Below, in pieces: positions 37,378 to 47,021 of a DNA stretch of 64,000 bases. The notes under the pieces were generated by a model, which saw only the letters and a list, made by a program, of their open reading frames with translations, ran no database searches and had not been told where the DNA came from. Positions within the stretch are counted from its first letter, which is position 1. Every line of letters starts with the position of its first letter. This stretch comes from Kitasatospora phosalacinea (GTDB lineage: Bacteria > Actinomycetota > Actinomycetes > Streptomycetales > Streptomycetaceae). The translations under genes were made by a program, and so were the position numbers. The DNA lies in the NCBI RefSeq assembly GCF_000717185.1, contig NZ_JNYE01000001.1, positions 160,047 to 224,046 of the forward strand. The letters run 5' to 3'.

Positions 37378-38169
37378 GTGTCCGACAACCAGTTCGGCCC
37401 GCCGCAGCCCGGTTTCGGGCCGCCGCCGGCCCCCGGTGCCCCCATACCCCCGCAGGGCGCCGCTGCCCCGCAGCCCGGATACGGCTACCCGCAGCAGCAG
37501 CCGCCGCAGCCTCCCCAGCAGGCCTGGGGCGGCGGCGCGGTGCCGCCGCAGCAGGGCTACCCGGCCGGCGGCTTCCCCGGCTACCCGGCTCCGCCGCGGA
37601 AGTCCCGCAAGGGCCTGTGGGTCACGCTGTCGATCGTGGTCGCGGTGATCCTGGCCGGCGTCGGCGTGATCGGCTACTTCGCCTACGACACCATCTCGAA
37701 GACCGGCAAGTACAAGCTGGTCATGCCCGCCACCTTCCAGGGCCTGGAGAGCGGGGACAACACGGACGACGCCCAGAAGATGGCCGACTCGATCCGGCGG
37801 AACGCCGCCACCAGCGGCGGCAAGAAGCCGGACGGCGTGGTCGCCGCCATCTACAGCTCGGACGACCGGTACGTCCAGACCGGCGGCTACTACGCCAAGA
37901 TCGCCGACCCGCAGGCCCAGTTGGACGCCGAGTTCAAGGACATGGGCAGCACCGGCCCGCGCAAGTCGATGGACCCGGGCCCGCTCGGCGGCAAGATGGA
38001 CTGCGCCACCGACGGCGAGGGCTCCGGCGAGGAGCAGACCGCCTTCTGCCTCTGGGCCGACAACTCCACCGTGATGCTCGTGCTGGAGGGTTCCACGGAC
38101 GGCGTCACCCTGGAGAAGGTCGCCGCCGACGCGCGCGAGCTGCGCCAGCTCGCCGAGGTCGTCAAGTAA
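37378..38169 (+). CDS. proline/glutamine-rich single-pass membrane protein, copy 2
   Basis: A 263-residue paralogue of the preceding protein. It shares the plan and some sequence: a Pro/Gln-rich N-terminus (residues 1-75), a basic stop (PPRKSRKG), one helix ([20 protein letters not shown]), [15 protein letters not shown] directly after it, two cysteines near positions 208 and 223, and an ending LRQLAEVVK that parallels LRDASTVAK of copy 1. The GTG start follows ACGGAGCC, 43 bases after the first gene, so the two form one unit that ends at a strong hairpin before clpX. Confidence 0.85.
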   Translation: MSDNQFGPPQPGFGPPPAPGAPIPPQGAAAPQPGYGYPQQQPPQPPQQAWGGGAVPPQQGYPAGGFPGYPAPPRKSRKGLWVTLSIVVAVILAGVGVIGYFAYDTISKTGKYKLVMPATFQGLESGDNTDDAQKMADSIRRNAATSGGKKPDGVVAAIYSSDDRYVQTGGYYAKIADPQAQLDAEFKDMGSTGPRKSMDPGPLGGKMDCATDGEGSGEEQTAFCLWADNSTVMLVLEGSTDGVTLEKVAADARELRQLAEVVK

Positions 38170-38214
38170 CGCTCGCCGCGAGGCAGTTCGGGCGAAGACC
38201 GCACCACGCAACGC

Positions 38215-38251
38215 GCAGGGCCCCGCACCGTCGGACGGTGCGGGGCCCTGC
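38215..38251. terminator. bidirectional terminator between membrane pair and clpX
   Basis: A perfect 16-bp stem GCAGGGCCCCGCACCG with CGGTGCGGGGCCCTGC and loop TCGGA, 45 bases after the plus-strand stop and 27 bases from the clpX stop. Confidence 0.9.
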
Positions 38252-38278
38252 TGCGTCGGGCGCCGGGCGGCGGCGGCC

Positions 38279-39565
<1,287 letters not shown>

Positions 39566-39795
39566 GAGGTGCTTCCCCTTCGCCAGGGGCCCCGCGGGGG
39601 TCGGGGCCTGGTGCTGTGAGACCGGCTTCGCCGTCGGCGGTCGGTCTGGTATCCGACGGTACTCTGCCGAGCCGCTGTTTCCGCCGACTTCGACCGCTCT
39701 GCCCTACGCCCTGGGCGAATTGATACCGAACAGATGCCGTCGCGGGCGCATGGACCCGACTGCCCATTGTGCGGGACGGACGCCCGGACCGGAAC

Positions 39796-39838
39796 GCCCC
39801 GGGGTGGTGCGTACGTCACGTACGCACCACCCCGGGGC
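39796..39838 (-). terminator. terminator of the clpP1-clpP2 operon
   Basis: A perfect 20-bp stem starting GCCCCGGGGTGGTGCGTACG with a 3-base loop, six bases after the clpP2 stop codon. Confidence 0.92.
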
Positions 39839-39844
39839 GGCGGG

Positions 39845-40507
39845 TCAGTCGGTGTACGAGTTCTTCCGGGTCGAGACGATCTGGTCGATCAGCCCGTACG
39901 CCAGCGACTCCTCGGCGGTGAGGATCTTGTCGCGCTCGATGTCCTCGCGGACCTTCTCGACGTCCTGGCTGGAGTGCTTGGCCAGCATGGTCTCCAGCTG
40001 CTCGCGCATCCGGAAGATCTCCCTGGCCTGGATCTCCAGGTCCGACACCTGGCCGCGGCCGGTCTCGGTGTACGGCTGGTGGATCAGCACCCGGGCGTTC
40101 GGCAGCGCGAGGCGCTTGCCGGGGGTGCCCGCGGCCAGGATCACCGCGGCGGCCGAGGCGGCCTGGCCCATGCAGACCGTCTGGATGTCCGGCTTCACGA
40201 ACTGCATGGTGTCGTAGATCGCGGTCAGCGCGGTGAACGAGCCGCCGGGCGAGTTGATGTAGAGCGAGATGTCCCGGTCCGGGTCCATCGACTCCAGGCA
40301 GATCAGCTGCGCCATGATGTCGTTCGCCGAGACGTCGTCCACCTGCGAGCCGAGGAAGATGATGCGCTCCTCGAACAGCTTGGCGTACGGGTCGTACTCG
40401 CGGATGCCCTGCGAGGTGCGCTCGACGAACCGCGGGACGATGTAGCGGCCCTCGGCGCGCATGTCCTCCAGGCGGGCCTTGGCACCGGACAGGCTGGGGA
40501 TGTTCAT
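39845..40507 (-). CDS. clpP: ATP-dependent Clp protease proteolytic subunit (ClpP2)
   Basis: A 220-residue serine peptidase. The nucleophile is Ser118 in MGQAASAAA, the histidine is His143 in LIHQPY, and the Asp is expected near DKILTAEE. The N-terminal [33 protein letters not shown] identifies the ClpP2 type, which assembles with ClpP1 into a mixed tetradecamer in actinobacteria. It is the second gene of the operon, 44 bases after clpP1. Confidence 0.95.
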   Translation of the reverse strand: MNIPSLSGAKARLEDMRAEGRYIVPRFVERTSQGIREYDPYAKLFEERIIFLGSQVDDVSANDIMAQLICLESMDPDRDISLYINSPGGSFTALTAIYDTMQFVKPDIQTVCMGQAASAAAVILAAGTPGKRLALPNARVLIHQPYTETGRGQVSDLEIQAREIFRMREQLETMLAKHSSQDVEKVREDIERDKILTAEESLAYGLIDQIVSTRKNSYTD

Positions 40508-40551
40508 GGTTTCTGGTCCTCCGAAGCGTGCGGTCTGGGTTCCGATGCCGT

Positions 40552-41202
40552 TCAGCCGGCCAGCGCGGCACCGGTGCCGCCGCCGCCCGGTACGTCCGCG
40601 GCGCTGTGCATGATCTCGTCGATCAGGCCGTACGCCTTGGCCTCCTCCGGCGTGAACCAGCGGTCGCGGTCGGAGTCCGCGGTGATCTGGTCGAAGGACT
40701 GGCCGCTGTGGAAGGCGATGAGGTCCGACATCCGCTTCTTGGTGCGCAGCAGCTGCTCGGCCTGGATCCGGATGTCGGTGGCGGAGCCGCCGAGGCCCGC
40801 GGAGGGCTGGTGCATCAGGATGTTGGCGTTCGGCAGCGAGAAGCGCTTGCCCTTGGCGCCCGCGGTCAGCAGGAACTGGCCCATCGACGCCGCCATGCCC
40901 ATCGCGATGGTCACCACGTCGTTCTTGATGTACTGCATGGTGTCGTAGATCGCCATGCCCGCCGAGATGGACCCGCCCGGGGAATTGATGTAGAGGAAGA
41001 TGTCCTTCTCCGGGTCGGCCGCGAGCAGCAGCAGCTGGGCGGTGATCCGGTTGGCGATGTCGTCGTCGACCTGCTGGCCGAGGAAGATGATCCGCTCGTT
41101 GAGCAGCCGGTTGTAGACCTGGTCGCCCAGGCCGCCGCCCACGTCGCCGCCGGCGGCGTGCGGTGCCATCGGGCCAGGCATCTGCATCTGCGGGAACGTC
41201 AC
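40552..41202 (-). CDS. clpP: ATP-dependent Clp protease proteolytic subunit (ClpP1)
   Basis: A 216-residue ClpP with nucleophile Ser106 in [10 protein letters not shown] and His131 in LMHQPSAG. It carries a Pro/Gly-rich N-terminal segment (residues 1-25) that is probably removed on maturation. The GTG start is followed by [10 protein letters not shown]. The gene is preceded by a recognisable promoter and a ClgR-like site, in line with known ClgR activation of clpP1P2 in Streptomyces. Confidence 0.95.
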   Translation of the reverse strand: MTFPQMQMPGPMAPHAAGGDVGGGLGDQVYNRLLNERIIFLGQQVDDDIANRITAQLLLLAADPEKDIFLYINSPGGSISAGMAIYDTMQYIKNDVVTIAMGMAASMGQFLLTAGAKGKRFSLPNANILMHQPSAGLGGSATDIRIQAEQLLRTKKRMSDLIAFHSGQSFDQITADSDRDRWFTPEEAKAYGLIDEIMHSAADVPGGGGTGAALAG

Positions 41203-41245
41203 TTAGCCACCTGCTCAGTCGATCTGTGTGTGTCGCTGTTCACCG

Positions 41246-41273
41246 ACCCTAACGCGCAGGCCCCGCCGCTGAA
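41246..41273 (-). promoter_or_regulatory. probable clpP1-clpP2 promoter
   Basis: On the minus strand TTCAGC (41273-41268), a 16-base spacer, then TAGGGT (41251-41246), about 44 bases before the clpP1 start codon. The -10 is good and the -35 is weak, which fits an activator-dependent promoter. Confidence 0.5.
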
Positions 41274-41289
41274 TCCCCCACGCAGAACT

Positions 41290-41306
41290 GTTCGCTGTGA
41301 GCGCAG
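41290..41306 (-). promoter_or_regulatory. ClgR-like operator upstream of clpP1
   Basis: GTTCGC-TGTGA-GCGCAG, a near palindrome (TTCGCT-GTG-AGCGCA) resembling the CGCT...AGCG core of ClgR sites. Its centre is about 58 bases before the predicted transcription start, a typical activator position. Confidence 0.6.
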
Positions 41307-41346
41307 GGTGGGCGGCACGGGCGCGCACCACCGGTGCCGGACAGGC

Positions 41347-41384
41347 GAACGGGCCCGGACACCGTGCGGTGTCCGGGCCCGTTC
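41347..41384 (-). terminator. terminator of tig
   Basis: A perfect 17-bp stem GAACGGGCCCGGACACC with GGTGTCCGGGCCCGTTC and loop GTGC, about 41 bases after the tig stop and upstream of the clpP1 control region. Confidence 0.92.
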
Positions 41385-41425
41385 CCGGTTCCGATACCCG
41401 CCGGTGGACCGGCGGGTCACGAGGC

Positions 41426-42817
41426 TCAGGCCTCGGCGGACTCCTCGGAGGTCTCCTCCGCGGCAGCCTCGGCGGCCTCGGTGGTCTCCTCCTCCTCGTC
41501 CTCGAAGGAGACGGTCTCGCCGTTGGTGTCGGTCACCTTGGCGGCCTCGACCACCAGGGCCAGCGCCTTGCCGCGGGCGACCTCGCCGACCAGCAGCTGC
41601 ACCTGGCCGCCCTGGACGACCTGCTGGGCGAACTGGTCCGGGGTCAGGCCGGAGCCGGCGGCGCGGCGGATGAGGTGCTCGGTCAGCTCCTCCTGGTTGA
41701 CGCCCAGCTCCTCGTTCTTGACGATCTGGTCCAGCACGAACTGGGTCTTGATGCCCTTCTTCGCCTGCTCCTCGGTCTCCTTCTCGTAGTCCTCGCGGGA
41801 CTTGTCCTGGGAGGCGAGGTAGGTGTCGAGGGTCAGGCCCATCGGCTCCAGCTGGTGGTGCTCCAGGTTGTGCTTGCGGGTGCCGATCTCGTCCGCGAGC
41901 AGCTTCTCCGGGTACTCCATCTCGACGCGCGCGAGCAGCTCGTCGAGGACCTTCTCCTGGGCCTGGGTGGCCTGGTCGAACTCCTTCATGCGCTCCAGGC
42001 GCTTGACGGAGTCGGCGCGGAGCTCCTCCAGGGTGTCGAACTCGCTCGCCAGCTGCGCGAACTCGTCGTCCAGCTCGGGGAGTTCCTTCTCCTGGACGGT
42101 GGTCACCGTGACGGTGACCTCGGAGTCCTTGCCGACCTGGGTGCCACCCTTGAGGGTGGTGGTGAAGGTCTTGGACTCGCCGGCCGACAGGCCGACCACG
42201 GCCTCGTCGATGCCGTCCAGCAGGCGGCCGGAGCCGATCTCGTAGCTCACGCCGGTGGCGGTGCCGTCCTCCGGGACCTCACCGTCGACCTTGGCCTCCA
42301 GGTCGATCACGACGATGTCGCTCTCGGTGGCGGCGCGCTCGACGTCCTTGACGGAGGCGAAGCGCTCGCGCAGCTGCTCCAGGGACTTCTCGACGTCCTC
42401 GTCGTTGACCTCGATCGGGTCGACCACGACCGCGATCTCGGTGAAGTCGGGCAGGGTGACCTCGGGGCGCACGTCGACCTCGGCGGTGAACTTGAGGTCC
42501 CCGCCGTCGGCCAGGTTCTCGACACCCTCGATCTCGGTGATGTCGGGCTGGCCCAGCACGTCGATCTGGCCCTCGTCGACGGCCTGCGTGTAGAAGCGCG
42601 GAAGCGCGTCGTTGACGGCCTCCTCCAGCACCGCGCCACGACCGAAGCGCTGGTCGATCACCTTGTTCGGGATCTTGCCCTTGCGGAAGCCCGGAACGGT
42701 GACCTGCTGGTTGATCTTCTTGTACGCCGCGTCGAGGCTGGGCTTGAGCTCCTCGAAGGGCACCTCGACGGTGAGTCGAACCCGAGTGGGGTTCAGAGTC
42801 TCGACGGCGCTCTTCAC
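41426..42817 (-). CDS. tig: trigger factor
   Basis: A 463-residue ribosome-bound chaperone and prolyl isomerase. The N-terminal ribosome-binding domain contains [14 protein letters not shown], the family's signature loop. The middle is an FKBP-type domain (around [16 protein letters not shown]) and the C-terminal part is a long helical arm ending in an acidic Glu/Ala/Thr tail ([17 protein letters not shown]). The GTG at 42817 follows AGGAGACCC and starts at the normal N-terminus [20 protein letters not shown] on the minus strand at 42904-42899 is a good -10 candidate. It stands upstream of clpP1 behind its own terminator. Confidence 0.96.
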   Translation of the reverse strand: MKSAVETLNPTRVRLTVEVPFEELKPSLDAAYKKINQQVTVPGFRKGKIPNKVIDQRFGRGAVLEEAVNDALPRFYTQAVDEGQIDVLGQPDITEIEGVENLADGGDLKFTAEVDVRPEVTLPDFTEIAVVVDPIEVNDEDVEKSLEQLRERFASVKDVERAATESDIVVIDLEAKVDGEVPEDGTATGVSYEIGSGRLLDGIDEAVVGLSAGESKTFTTTLKGGTQVGKDSEVTVTVTTVQEKELPELDDEFAQLASEFDTLEELRADSVKRLERMKEFDQATQAQEKVLDELLARVEMEYPEKLLADEIGTRKHNLEHHQLEPMGLTLDTYLASQDKSREDYEKETEEQAKKGIKTQFVLDQIVKNEELGVNQEELTEHLIRRAAGSGLTPDQFAQQVVQGGQVQLLVGEVARGKALALVVEAAKVTDTNGETVSFEDEEEETTEAAEAAAEETSEESAEA

Positions 42818-43008
42818 GGTTGGGTCTCCTAGGGGGCTTGCGGTCAGGGCGATAGGCGGTTGGGGCTGCATTGCTGTCCGTACTACCGCCAGCGGTCCAT
42901 CCTACCGGTACCACGAAAGCGACTGTGCCCGGCACCGGGGTGCGGGCGGGAGGCGGCGGCCGGGGCCCCGGGGGGCGCGGTGGAGCGCGGTGGAGCGGGC
43001 AACGACAA

Positions 43009-43036
43009 CAGGGCCCCGCCCGCTGACGAGACCCTG
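43009..43036 (-). terminator. terminator of tRNA-Pro
   Basis: CAGGGCCCCG pairs with CGAGACCCTG over ten positions if G-U pairs are allowed on the minus-strand RNA. It starts 11 bases after the tRNA and is followed by TTGTCGTT. Confidence 0.6.
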
Positions 43037-43046
43037 CCGCACACGG

Positions 43047-43120
43047 TCGGGGTGACCGGATTCGAACCGACGGCCTTCCGCTCCCAAAGCGGACGCGCTA
43101 CCAACCTGCGCCACACCCCG
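43047..43120 (-). tRNA. tRNA-Pro(TGG)
   Basis: A 74-base cloverleaf on the minus strand. The acceptor CGGGGTG pairs with CACCCCG, the anticodon stem is TCCGC/GCGGA with loop TTTGGGA giving anticodon TGG, and the T loop is TTCGAAT. The discriminator is A and CCA is not encoded. Confidence 0.95.
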
Positions 43121-43271
43121 TGGTGCCGAGCAGAAGAGTACACGTCGACCCGCCCCCGGCCGGGGCGATATCGGCGAGCCGACAACGGCGAAGGAGTGTG
43201 CAATCCACCGACCCGACCAGGTACGCTGGCCCAGTCCGCACCACCCACTGGGTGGCGGCGGACGTTGCGTT

Positions 43272-43342
43272 GCGGGTGTAGCTCAATGGTAGAGCCCCAG
43301 TCTTCCAAACTGGTCACGCGAGTTCGATTCTCGTCACCCGCT
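43272..43342 (+). tRNA. tRNA-Gly(TCC), CCA encoded directly after
   Basis: A 71-base body. The acceptor GCGGGTG pairs with CACCCGC, the anticodon stem CCAGT/ACTGG holds loop CTTCCAA with anticodon TCC, and the discriminator is T. The next three bases (43343-43345) are CCA, so the 3' end is genomically encoded, unlike the tRNA-Ala and tRNA-Pro of this window. Confidence 0.95.
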
Positions 43343-43348
43343 CCACGA

Positions 43349-43381
43349 GAGGGCCCCGACCGCGGTGCGGTCGGGGCCCTC
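43349..43381 (+). terminator. terminator of tRNA-Gly
   Basis: A 15-bp perfect stem GAGGGCCCCGACCGC with GCGGTCGGGGCCCTC and loop GGT, four bases after the encoded CCA. Confidence 0.88.
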
Positions 43382-43433
43382 GTCGTTCCCGGAGGACCCG
43401 GAGGCCCCCCGGAGGCCCCGCCCCCGGAAGAAG

Positions 43434-43471
43434 CCCGAAGGCCCCGCGCAGCGGATCGCGGGGCCTTCGGG
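43434..43471 (-). terminator. terminator of the LysM/M23 peptidase gene
   Basis: A 15-bp stem CCCGAAGGCCCCGCG with CGCGGGGCCTTCGGG and an 8-base loop, 13 bases after the stop codon. Confidence 0.88.
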
Positions 43472-43484
43472 GTGGTGCCGGGGG

Positions 43485-44507
43485 TCAGACGTTGACGCCG
43501 TGGGCCGCCAGGTAGGCGACCGGGTCGATGTCGGAGCCGTAGTCCGGGGTGGTGCGGATCTCGAAGTGCAGGTGCGGGCCGGTCACGTTGCCGGTGGCAC
43601 CGGAGAGGCCGATCTGCTGGCCCGCGGTCACGGACTGGCCGGCCGAGACGGAGATCGAGGACAGGTGCGCGTACTGGGCGTACTTGCCGTCGGCGAGCTT
43701 GATGACGACCTGGTTGCCGTAGGCGCCGCCGTTGCCGGCCGAGACCACGGTGCCGTTGGCGACGGCCTTCAGGCTGGTGCCGGTGGCGACCGGGAAGTCG
43801 ATGCCGGTGTGGTAGCCGCTGGACCAGTTGGAGCCCGCCACCTTGTAACCGGTGGTGACGCTGCCCGGCGCGGGGGCGACGTAGCCGGAGGAGGAGCTCG
43901 CCGAGGAGGAGCTGCTGCCCGAGGTGGAGGTGGTCGCGGTCGACGACTTCGCGGTCGACGACTTCGCGGCGGACGAGGACGAGGAGGACGACGAGGTGGT
44001 CGACTTCTGCGTCTGGGTCTTCTGGGCCTGGGTCTTCGCGGTGCCGGTGCTGCTCGTCCCGGTCGAGGCCTTCGGGGCCGCGGTGGTGGCCGCGGCGTCC
44101 GAGGAGGACGGGGTCGTCGCGGCGGCCCGGCCGTTGACGGTCAGCTGCTGGCCCGGGTAGATCAGGTTCGGGTTGCCGCCGATGACCGAGCGGTTGTCCT
44201 GGTAGAGCTTCTCCCAGCCGCCGTCCACGTTCTTCGCGGTGGCGATCTTGGAGAGGGTGTCGCCGGACGCGACCTTGTAGGTCTGCGCGGCGGCCTGCTC
44301 GGCGGTGTCGGTGGTGGTGTCGGCGACCGGGGTGGCGTCGACCGAGACGTGGGCCCACTGGCGGCCGCCGTCCTGGTGGTCGGTGGTGCCGTGCGCGGAG
44401 GCGGCGCTGACCGGGAGACCGACGGCGGCGCCGACGACTCCGGCGGCGACGGCGATGCGGGCGACGGTGGCCAGGCGCGGCTTGCGGTGCTTGCCCTGAG
44501 CGGACAT
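43485..44507 (-). CDS. secreted LysM/M23 peptidoglycan endopeptidase
   Basis: A 340-residue exported hydrolase. The signal peptide is residues 1-38 (ending AASAHG). A LysM domain at about 76-125 (TYKVASGDTLSKIA) binds peptidoglycan, a Ser/Thr/Ala linker of some 90 residues follows, and the C-terminal domain is M23 with HTGIDFPV near 235 and HLHFE at 312-316 supplying zinc ligands. It probably cuts peptide cross-links during growth or germination. The ATG is preceded by GGAGAGGA and by a c-di-AMP riboswitch leader. In Streptomyces c-di-AMP riboswitches are known to control cell-wall hydrolases of this kind. Confidence 0.93.
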   Translation of the reverse strand: MSAQGKHRKPRLATVARIAVAAGVVGAAVGLPVSAASAHGTTDHQDGGRQWAHVSVDATPVADTTTDTAEQAAAQTYKVASGDTLSKIATAKNVDGGWEKLYQDNRSVIGGNPNLIYPGQQLTVNGRAAATTPSSSDAAATTAAPKASTGTSSTGTAKTQAQKTQTQKSTTSSSSSSSSAAKSSTAKSSTATTSTSGSSSSSASSSSGYVAPAPGSVTTGYKVAGSNWSSGYHTGIDFPVATGTSLKAVANGTVVSAGNGGAYGNQVVIKLADGKYAQYAHLSSISVSAGQSVTAGQQIGLSGATGNVTGPHLHFEIRTTPDYGSDIDPVAYLAAHGVNV

Positions 44508-44518
44508 GAAGCTGTTCC

Positions 44519-44700
44519 TCTCCGACGCCTGCGAGGTGAGCTGTCGGGTTCGGGCGAGAGTTGCCCGGCCGCGTTCTCCGCGGCTTCACCCCGAGCCGGT
44601 CCCGTGCGTGCCGGGTCCGGCGTACTACCTGTGGTTCCCCCGCTCCTGCCGTGGCGTGGTGTTCTGGTCGGCACCGGACGGCGGCAGGACTAGGCGTTCC
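44519..44700 (-). promoter_or_regulatory. c-di-AMP (ydaO/yuaA) riboswitch
   Basis: The minus-strand leader of the M23 gene carries the conserved blocks of the ydaO class in order: CGCCTAGTCCTGCC, a run GGGGGAACCAC, GGGGTGAAGCCGCGG, a GC stem, GGGCAACTC, CGCCCGAACCCGACAGCT and CACCTCGCAGGCG. The aptamer ends just before the Shine-Dalgarno sequence. This class senses cyclic di-AMP and normally turns expression off when the ligand is bound. The 5' boundary is approximate. Confidence 0.9.
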
Positions 44701-45034
44701 GCTCGGTGGCCCACCCGGCCGATGTCCGGGCTGCGGAGGAAGCAAAACCCACGGCTCGCGGAGCTGGCAAGCGCCGGTAGGCCCCGTCCCCGAGCTCGGG
44801 AGGGGGCTGACGGTCCGCCAGGTCACGCTGCGCCGCCGCCGGGCTGCGCTGTGCGTACGGGATCATGACAGTGCGCCCACGAACGGCGTACGGTCGGCGA
44901 CTTCGGCGACCGTGCGCGCCCGGGCGCTGACCTGGCGTGACGGATCGGGTGACCCTGGTCACCCGTGGTCGGGACTTCTGGACGGCGGGGGCGTGGCTTC
45001 CGTCCGCCGGAGGGTGTTCCTCGGGGTCGGTCGG

Positions 45035-45229
45035 TCAGCCCGCGATGCCGGAGATGGCCTTGGAGACGGACTCGAGGAACTGGCTGATCGGGGCGGCCAT
45101 GTTCGACTGGTTGAGCATGAAGCCGAACAGGGCGGCCATGACGGCGTGGCCGGGCTTCAACTGCTTGTTGCGGATGAAGATGGCGACGATGATGCCGAAC
45201 AGGACCAGGGCGGAGACGGAGAAGGCCAC
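45035..45229 (-). CDS. small membrane protein (64 aa)
   Basis: A 64-residue protein with two hydrophobic helices (VSALVLFGIIVAIFI, residues 5-19; HAVMAALFGFMLNQSNMAAP, about 28-47) joined by a basic turn RNKQLKPG, and an amphipathic tail (ISQFLESVSKAISGIAG). The GTG start has GAGGAAGTGAG upstream. The hairpin topology and length recall holin-like or small stress membrane proteins, but I cannot assign a family. It stands alone with 430 bases of non-coding DNA upstream. Confidence 0.75.
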   Translation of the reverse strand: MAFSVSALVLFGIIVAIFIRNKQLKPGHAVMAALFGFMLNQSNMAAPISQFLESVSKAISGIAG

Positions 45230-45659
45230 CGGGACTCACTTCCTCGATTCGTGGCGGGGATTCGGGTCGGAACCGGCGACGGTTCCAGGCGGAAACCGGC
45301 CCGTGCCCCCCGTGTCCCCACCACTCCATCCGGACTCAGTGTGGTCGCTCGTGCGGAGTGCGTAAAGGACTTGCCCCGTCCCCCGGGGCCCCAACCCGTG
45401 CGGCAGGGCTGATTTTCGCCGACCGTGACGATAGCCGACGGGTTCTGACGGGCCGTCGGCGGGAGGCGGTCGGCCGCGGTCGCGGCGGCAAAGCGGCAGG
45501 CAGGCCGGGCATCCGCCCACCGGCCGGGTATGCCAGTGGAATTGGCCGAAGATCAACGTCCGGGTTTGACACTCCGCGGGCACCTCGTGCCCACCGTTCC
45601 TCCGCACCGGACGGCGCGGCCGGCGGCGGTCAGCCGCGCGCAGCCGTGCTCAGCGGCGC
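45230..45659. other. long non-coding gap upstream of the 64-aa gene
   Basis: None of the open frames here has coding character. On the minus strand TTGATC with an 18-base spacer before CATACC (near 45525-45555) could be a distal promoter for the 64-residue protein, giving a leader of about 300 bases. A 6-bp hairpin GGGCAC-CTC-GTGCCC at 45578-45592 may be a weak terminator for the phosphatase gene. A forward TTGACA-like sequence at 45566 has no gene in front of it. Confidence 0.4.
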
Positions 45660-46871
45660 TCAGCGGCGCCAGACCAGCAGCACGGCGCGGTCGTCGTTGA
45701 CGTGCTTGGCCACGCTGTCGATCAGCCGGACCGCGGCCCCGGAGCGCCCGGCCACCGGGGTGGTGGCGACCAGCCGGTCGGCCTCGCCCATCAGCCGGTC
45801 CATGCCCTCGCCCAAGTCCCGGCCGGGGATCTCCACCATGCCGTCGGTGCACAGCATCAGGACGTCGCCGGGGCCCAAAGTACCGCGCACGCCTTCGAAC
45901 TTGGCGCCGTCGTAGACGCCGAGCAGCGGGCCCTCGGCCTCCTTGACCTCCCAGTGCCCGGCCCCGGCGAGCCGGTGCATGCCGGGGAGGTGCCCGGCGG
46001 AGAGGAGTTCGTACTCGCCGCTGTCCAGGTCGAGGACCAGGTGGACGGCGGTGGCGAAGCCCTCGGCCCAGTCCTGGCGCAGCAGGTAGCCGTTGGCGGC
46101 GGGGAGGAAGTCGTGGGCGGGCAGCGAGCCGAGCAGCCCGCCGAAGGCGCCGGAGAGCAGCAGGGCGCGGCTGCCCGCGTCCATGCCCTTGCCGGAGACG
46201 TCGGCGAGGACGACCTCCAGCACCCGGCCGCCCGGGCCGGTGCGGGCGGCGACCATGAAGTCGCCGGAGAAGGACTGGCCGCCGGCCGGGCGCAGCGCGG
46301 TGTCGGTGTGCCAGCCGTCGGGCAGCCGCGGGACGCGGCCCTGCACCCGGATCCGCTCGCGCAGGTCGAACAGCATGGTGGAGCCGCCGCGCCAGGGCAC
46401 CCCGATCCGGCGGCGGAACTGGGCGACCAGCAGCCCGGCGACGCCGACCGCGCCGACCACCAGGGCGGCGCCGGGGGTGACGCCGTGGGTGTAGGCCTCG
46501 GGGCGCTCGCTGGCCACCCGCTCCCCCGTGTGCACCACGGACTCGGTGACCAGGCCGGCCGCCGCGACGGCGTACAGCAGCACCAGGGTGCCGGGGCGCA
46601 GCAGCATGGCGCCCGCCAGGACCGGCAGGACCAGGGCGGTGGGCGGGGCCCAGTCGGGGACGAGGACGTTGAGCAGCACCAGCAGCGGGACGGCCAGGGC
46701 GAGCGCGGCGAACGCCCACCAGTCGGCGCCGTCGCCGCGGAAGTAGTCGACGCCGGTGCGGCGCAGCCTGCGCCGGGCCCGGTACAGCGCCGCGCGCAGC
46801 CGGGCCGTCACGGGTTCGCGGGACGGTCGGCCGTCCCGGCCCGTCGCACTGGGACGCGCGCTGCCGGCCAT
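45660..46871 (-). CDS. membrane SpoIIE-type PP2C serine/threonine phosphatase
   Basis: A 403-residue protein. Residues about 45-165 hold three to four membrane helices (WWAFAALALAVPLLVLLNVL; LVLPVLAGAMLL; LVLLYAVAAAGLV; ALVVGAVGVAGLLVA). The C-terminal 230 residues are a SpoIIE/PP2C domain with metal-binding GGQSFSGDF, VLADVSGKGMDAG and LLMLCTDGMVE-type motifs. In Streptomyces such phosphatases usually act on anti-anti-sigma factors, but no sensor domain and no anti-sigma gene are adjacent, so the target is open. The ATG at 46871 has AAGGTCGG upstream. Confidence 0.88.
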   Translation of the reverse strand: MAGSARPSATGRDGRPSREPVTARLRAALYRARRRLRRTGVDYFRGDGADWWAFAALALAVPLLVLLNVLVPDWAPPTALVLPVLAGAMLLRPGTLVLLYAVAAAGLVTESVVHTGERVASERPEAYTHGVTPGAALVVGAVGVAGLLVAQFRRRIGVPWRGGSTMLFDLRERIRVQGRVPRLPDGWHTDTALRPAGGQSFSGDFMVAARTGPGGRVLEVVLADVSGKGMDAGSRALLLSGAFGGLLGSLPAHDFLPAANGYLLRQDWAEGFATAVHLVLDLDSGEYELLSAGHLPGMHRLAGAGHWEVKEAEGPLLGVYDGAKFEGVRGTLGPGDVLMLCTDGMVEIPGRDLGEGMDRLMGEADRLVATTPVAGRSGAAVRLIDSVAKHVNDDRAVLLVWRR

Positions 46872-47021
46872 GGGGACCGACCTTATCCACCACCGGTGCC
46901 CGCGTCGACGGGCCGGGTGGCACCGGGTGCAGCGGATGCCGGGTTTCGGCCGCCCGGGACGCGTCAGGGCGGGGGCGGTGGTCGGTTCGCCCGGCGCGGG
47001 GGCCGGTGGTGGGCGGGCGGC

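Noticed and set aside
43866..44110. Ser/Thr repeat in the LysM/M23 protein as a surface adhesin
   Set aside because: It is a plain interdomain linker between LysM and M23 domains; such linkers are common in secreted actinobacterial hydrolases.
45236..45607. Open frames of 78 and 123 codons in the gap upstream of the 64-residue protein gene
   Set aside because: Composition is shadow-like (Pro/Arg/Cys/His-rich), there is no ribosome site, and no conserved segment was recognised.
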